Assembly (NCBI GenBank): GCA_002333205.1
Contig: DDAD01000094.1
Span: 15,601 to 29,567, forward strand
Length of the DNA stretch: 13,967 nt
Direction: 5' to 3'
Source of the DNA: Pedobacter sp. UBA2067
GTDB taxonomy: Bacteria > Bacteroidota > Bacteroidia > Sphingobacteriales > Sphingobacteriaceae
Positions 13,529 to 13,967 of the stretch are shown piece by piece; the first letter of the stretch is position 1, and every line of letters begins with the position of its first letter. A model generated the notes under the pieces. It ran no database searches and had not been told where the DNA came from. It saw only the letters and a list, made by a program, of their open reading frames with translations. The translations under genes were made by a program, and so were the position numbers.

Positions 13529-13967
13529 ATGGAAAAAGAACTTACAGGAAAGATAGCTTTAGTGACCGGAGGAACAAAAGGCATAGGCAAGGCAATCGCA
13601 GACAGATTGTCACAGGCGGGGGCAGTTGTGATCGTAACAGCTCGAAACCGTCCCGGAGATGGAAACCTGAAACATCATTTCATTCCAGCAGATATAACGG
13701 TTTCAGGTGAGACTGCCAAAATGGTGAGTGCAATCAATGAACAATACGGAACAATCGACATTCTGATCAACAATATGGGGGGATCCAACAGTCCCTCGGG
13801 AGGATTTGGCATGCTGACTGACGAAAATTGGGACAGTGACCTCCAATTGAATTTGAATTCGGCAGTTCGAATCGACAGAGCAATTCTGCCTCAGATGGTA
13901 GCTAAGAAAGCCGGAGTTATCATCCATATCTCATCGTTGACTGGTACGCTGCCGGTCTATGAATCGC
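13529..13967 (+). CDS. SDR-family oxidoreductase (SDR 3), tandem paralogue of SDR 2 (3' partial)
   Basis: The frame is open from ATG 13529 to the window end: 146 codons, then one base. It begins MEKELTGKIALVTGGTKGIG, shares the KGIGKAIA and HHFI segments with SDR 2, and continues with DILINNMGGSNSPSGGF (NNMGG at 81-85) and VIIHISSLTGTLPVYES. The catalytic Ser region (HISSLTG) is visible; the YxxxK pair and C-terminal half are beyond the window. Order, alignment and sequence similarity to SDR 2 throughout show a tandem duplication that has since diverged. Its own copy of the palindrome (O4) lies upstream. The minus-strand open frame inside it is a shadow. Confidence 0.92.
   Translation, partial: MEKELTGKIALVTGGTKGIGKAIADRLSQAGAVVIVTARNRPGDGNLKHHFIPADITVSGETAKMVSAINEQYGTIDILINNMGGSNSPSGGFGMLTDENWDSDLQLNLNSAVRIDRAILPQMVAKKAGVIIHISSLTGTLPVYES

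Noticed and set aside
13703..13927. Minus-strand open frame near the right end
   Set aside because: It lies inside the partial SDR 3 gene, whose plus-strand translation matches the SDR family throughout.

Overview
The window looks like chromosomal DNA from a Bacteroidota species, most likely a Sphingobacteriaceae member such as Pedobacter or a relative. This is inferred from a SusD-family lipoprotein, TAnnTTTG-type -7 promoter elements and the protein families present; no marker gene fixes the genus.

Left block (1-5720, + strand): five tightly packed genes, with gaps of 9-24 nt, read as one operon. They are the C-terminal part of a SusD-like glycan-binding protein, a secreted formylglycine-enzyme-fold (SUMF1/FGE-sulfatase) protein without the catalytic cysteines, a Tat-signal Gfo/Idh/MocA oxidoreductase, an exported ApbE-type FMN transferase, and a Tat-like-signal TIM-barrel protein of the hydroxypyruvate-isomerase/xylose-isomerase-like group. 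Oxidoreductase plus TIM-barrel isomerase plus SusCD suggests extracytoplasmic oxidative processing of a sugar or glycoside (inference). The operon ends in a perfect 16-bp hairpin at 5731-5768 that also serves the convergent gene.

Middle block (5782-9509): a minus-strand secreted calcineurin-like phosphoesterase, then a PAS-histidine kinase that is broken or recoded. The kinase lacks its N-terminal part and a good start codon, and its sensor and catalytic halves lie in two frames. The break falls exactly on an A_AAA_AAC heptamer where a -1 shift restores the H-box. About 600 nt without a convincing gene follow (8903-9509), possibly holding coding debris.

Right block (9510-13967, + strand): a classical SDR, an AraC-family regulator, a TetR-family regulator, a stand-alone GyrI-like ligand-binding protein, and two tandem paralogous SDRs, the second cut by the window end. 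The main discovery here is a repeated palindrome, TGAAAC-N4-GTTTCA, found once upstream of each of four consecutive genes: tetR, the GyrI-like gene, SDR 2 and SDR 3. It is the probable operator of the TetR protein, which would control itself and a small detoxification/redox cassette. The AraC and TetR genes have perfect TAnnTTTG elements only a few nucleotides before their ATG codons, implying leaderless or nearly leaderless mRNAs.

No rRNA, tRNA, CRISPR array or complete insertion sequence was seen.
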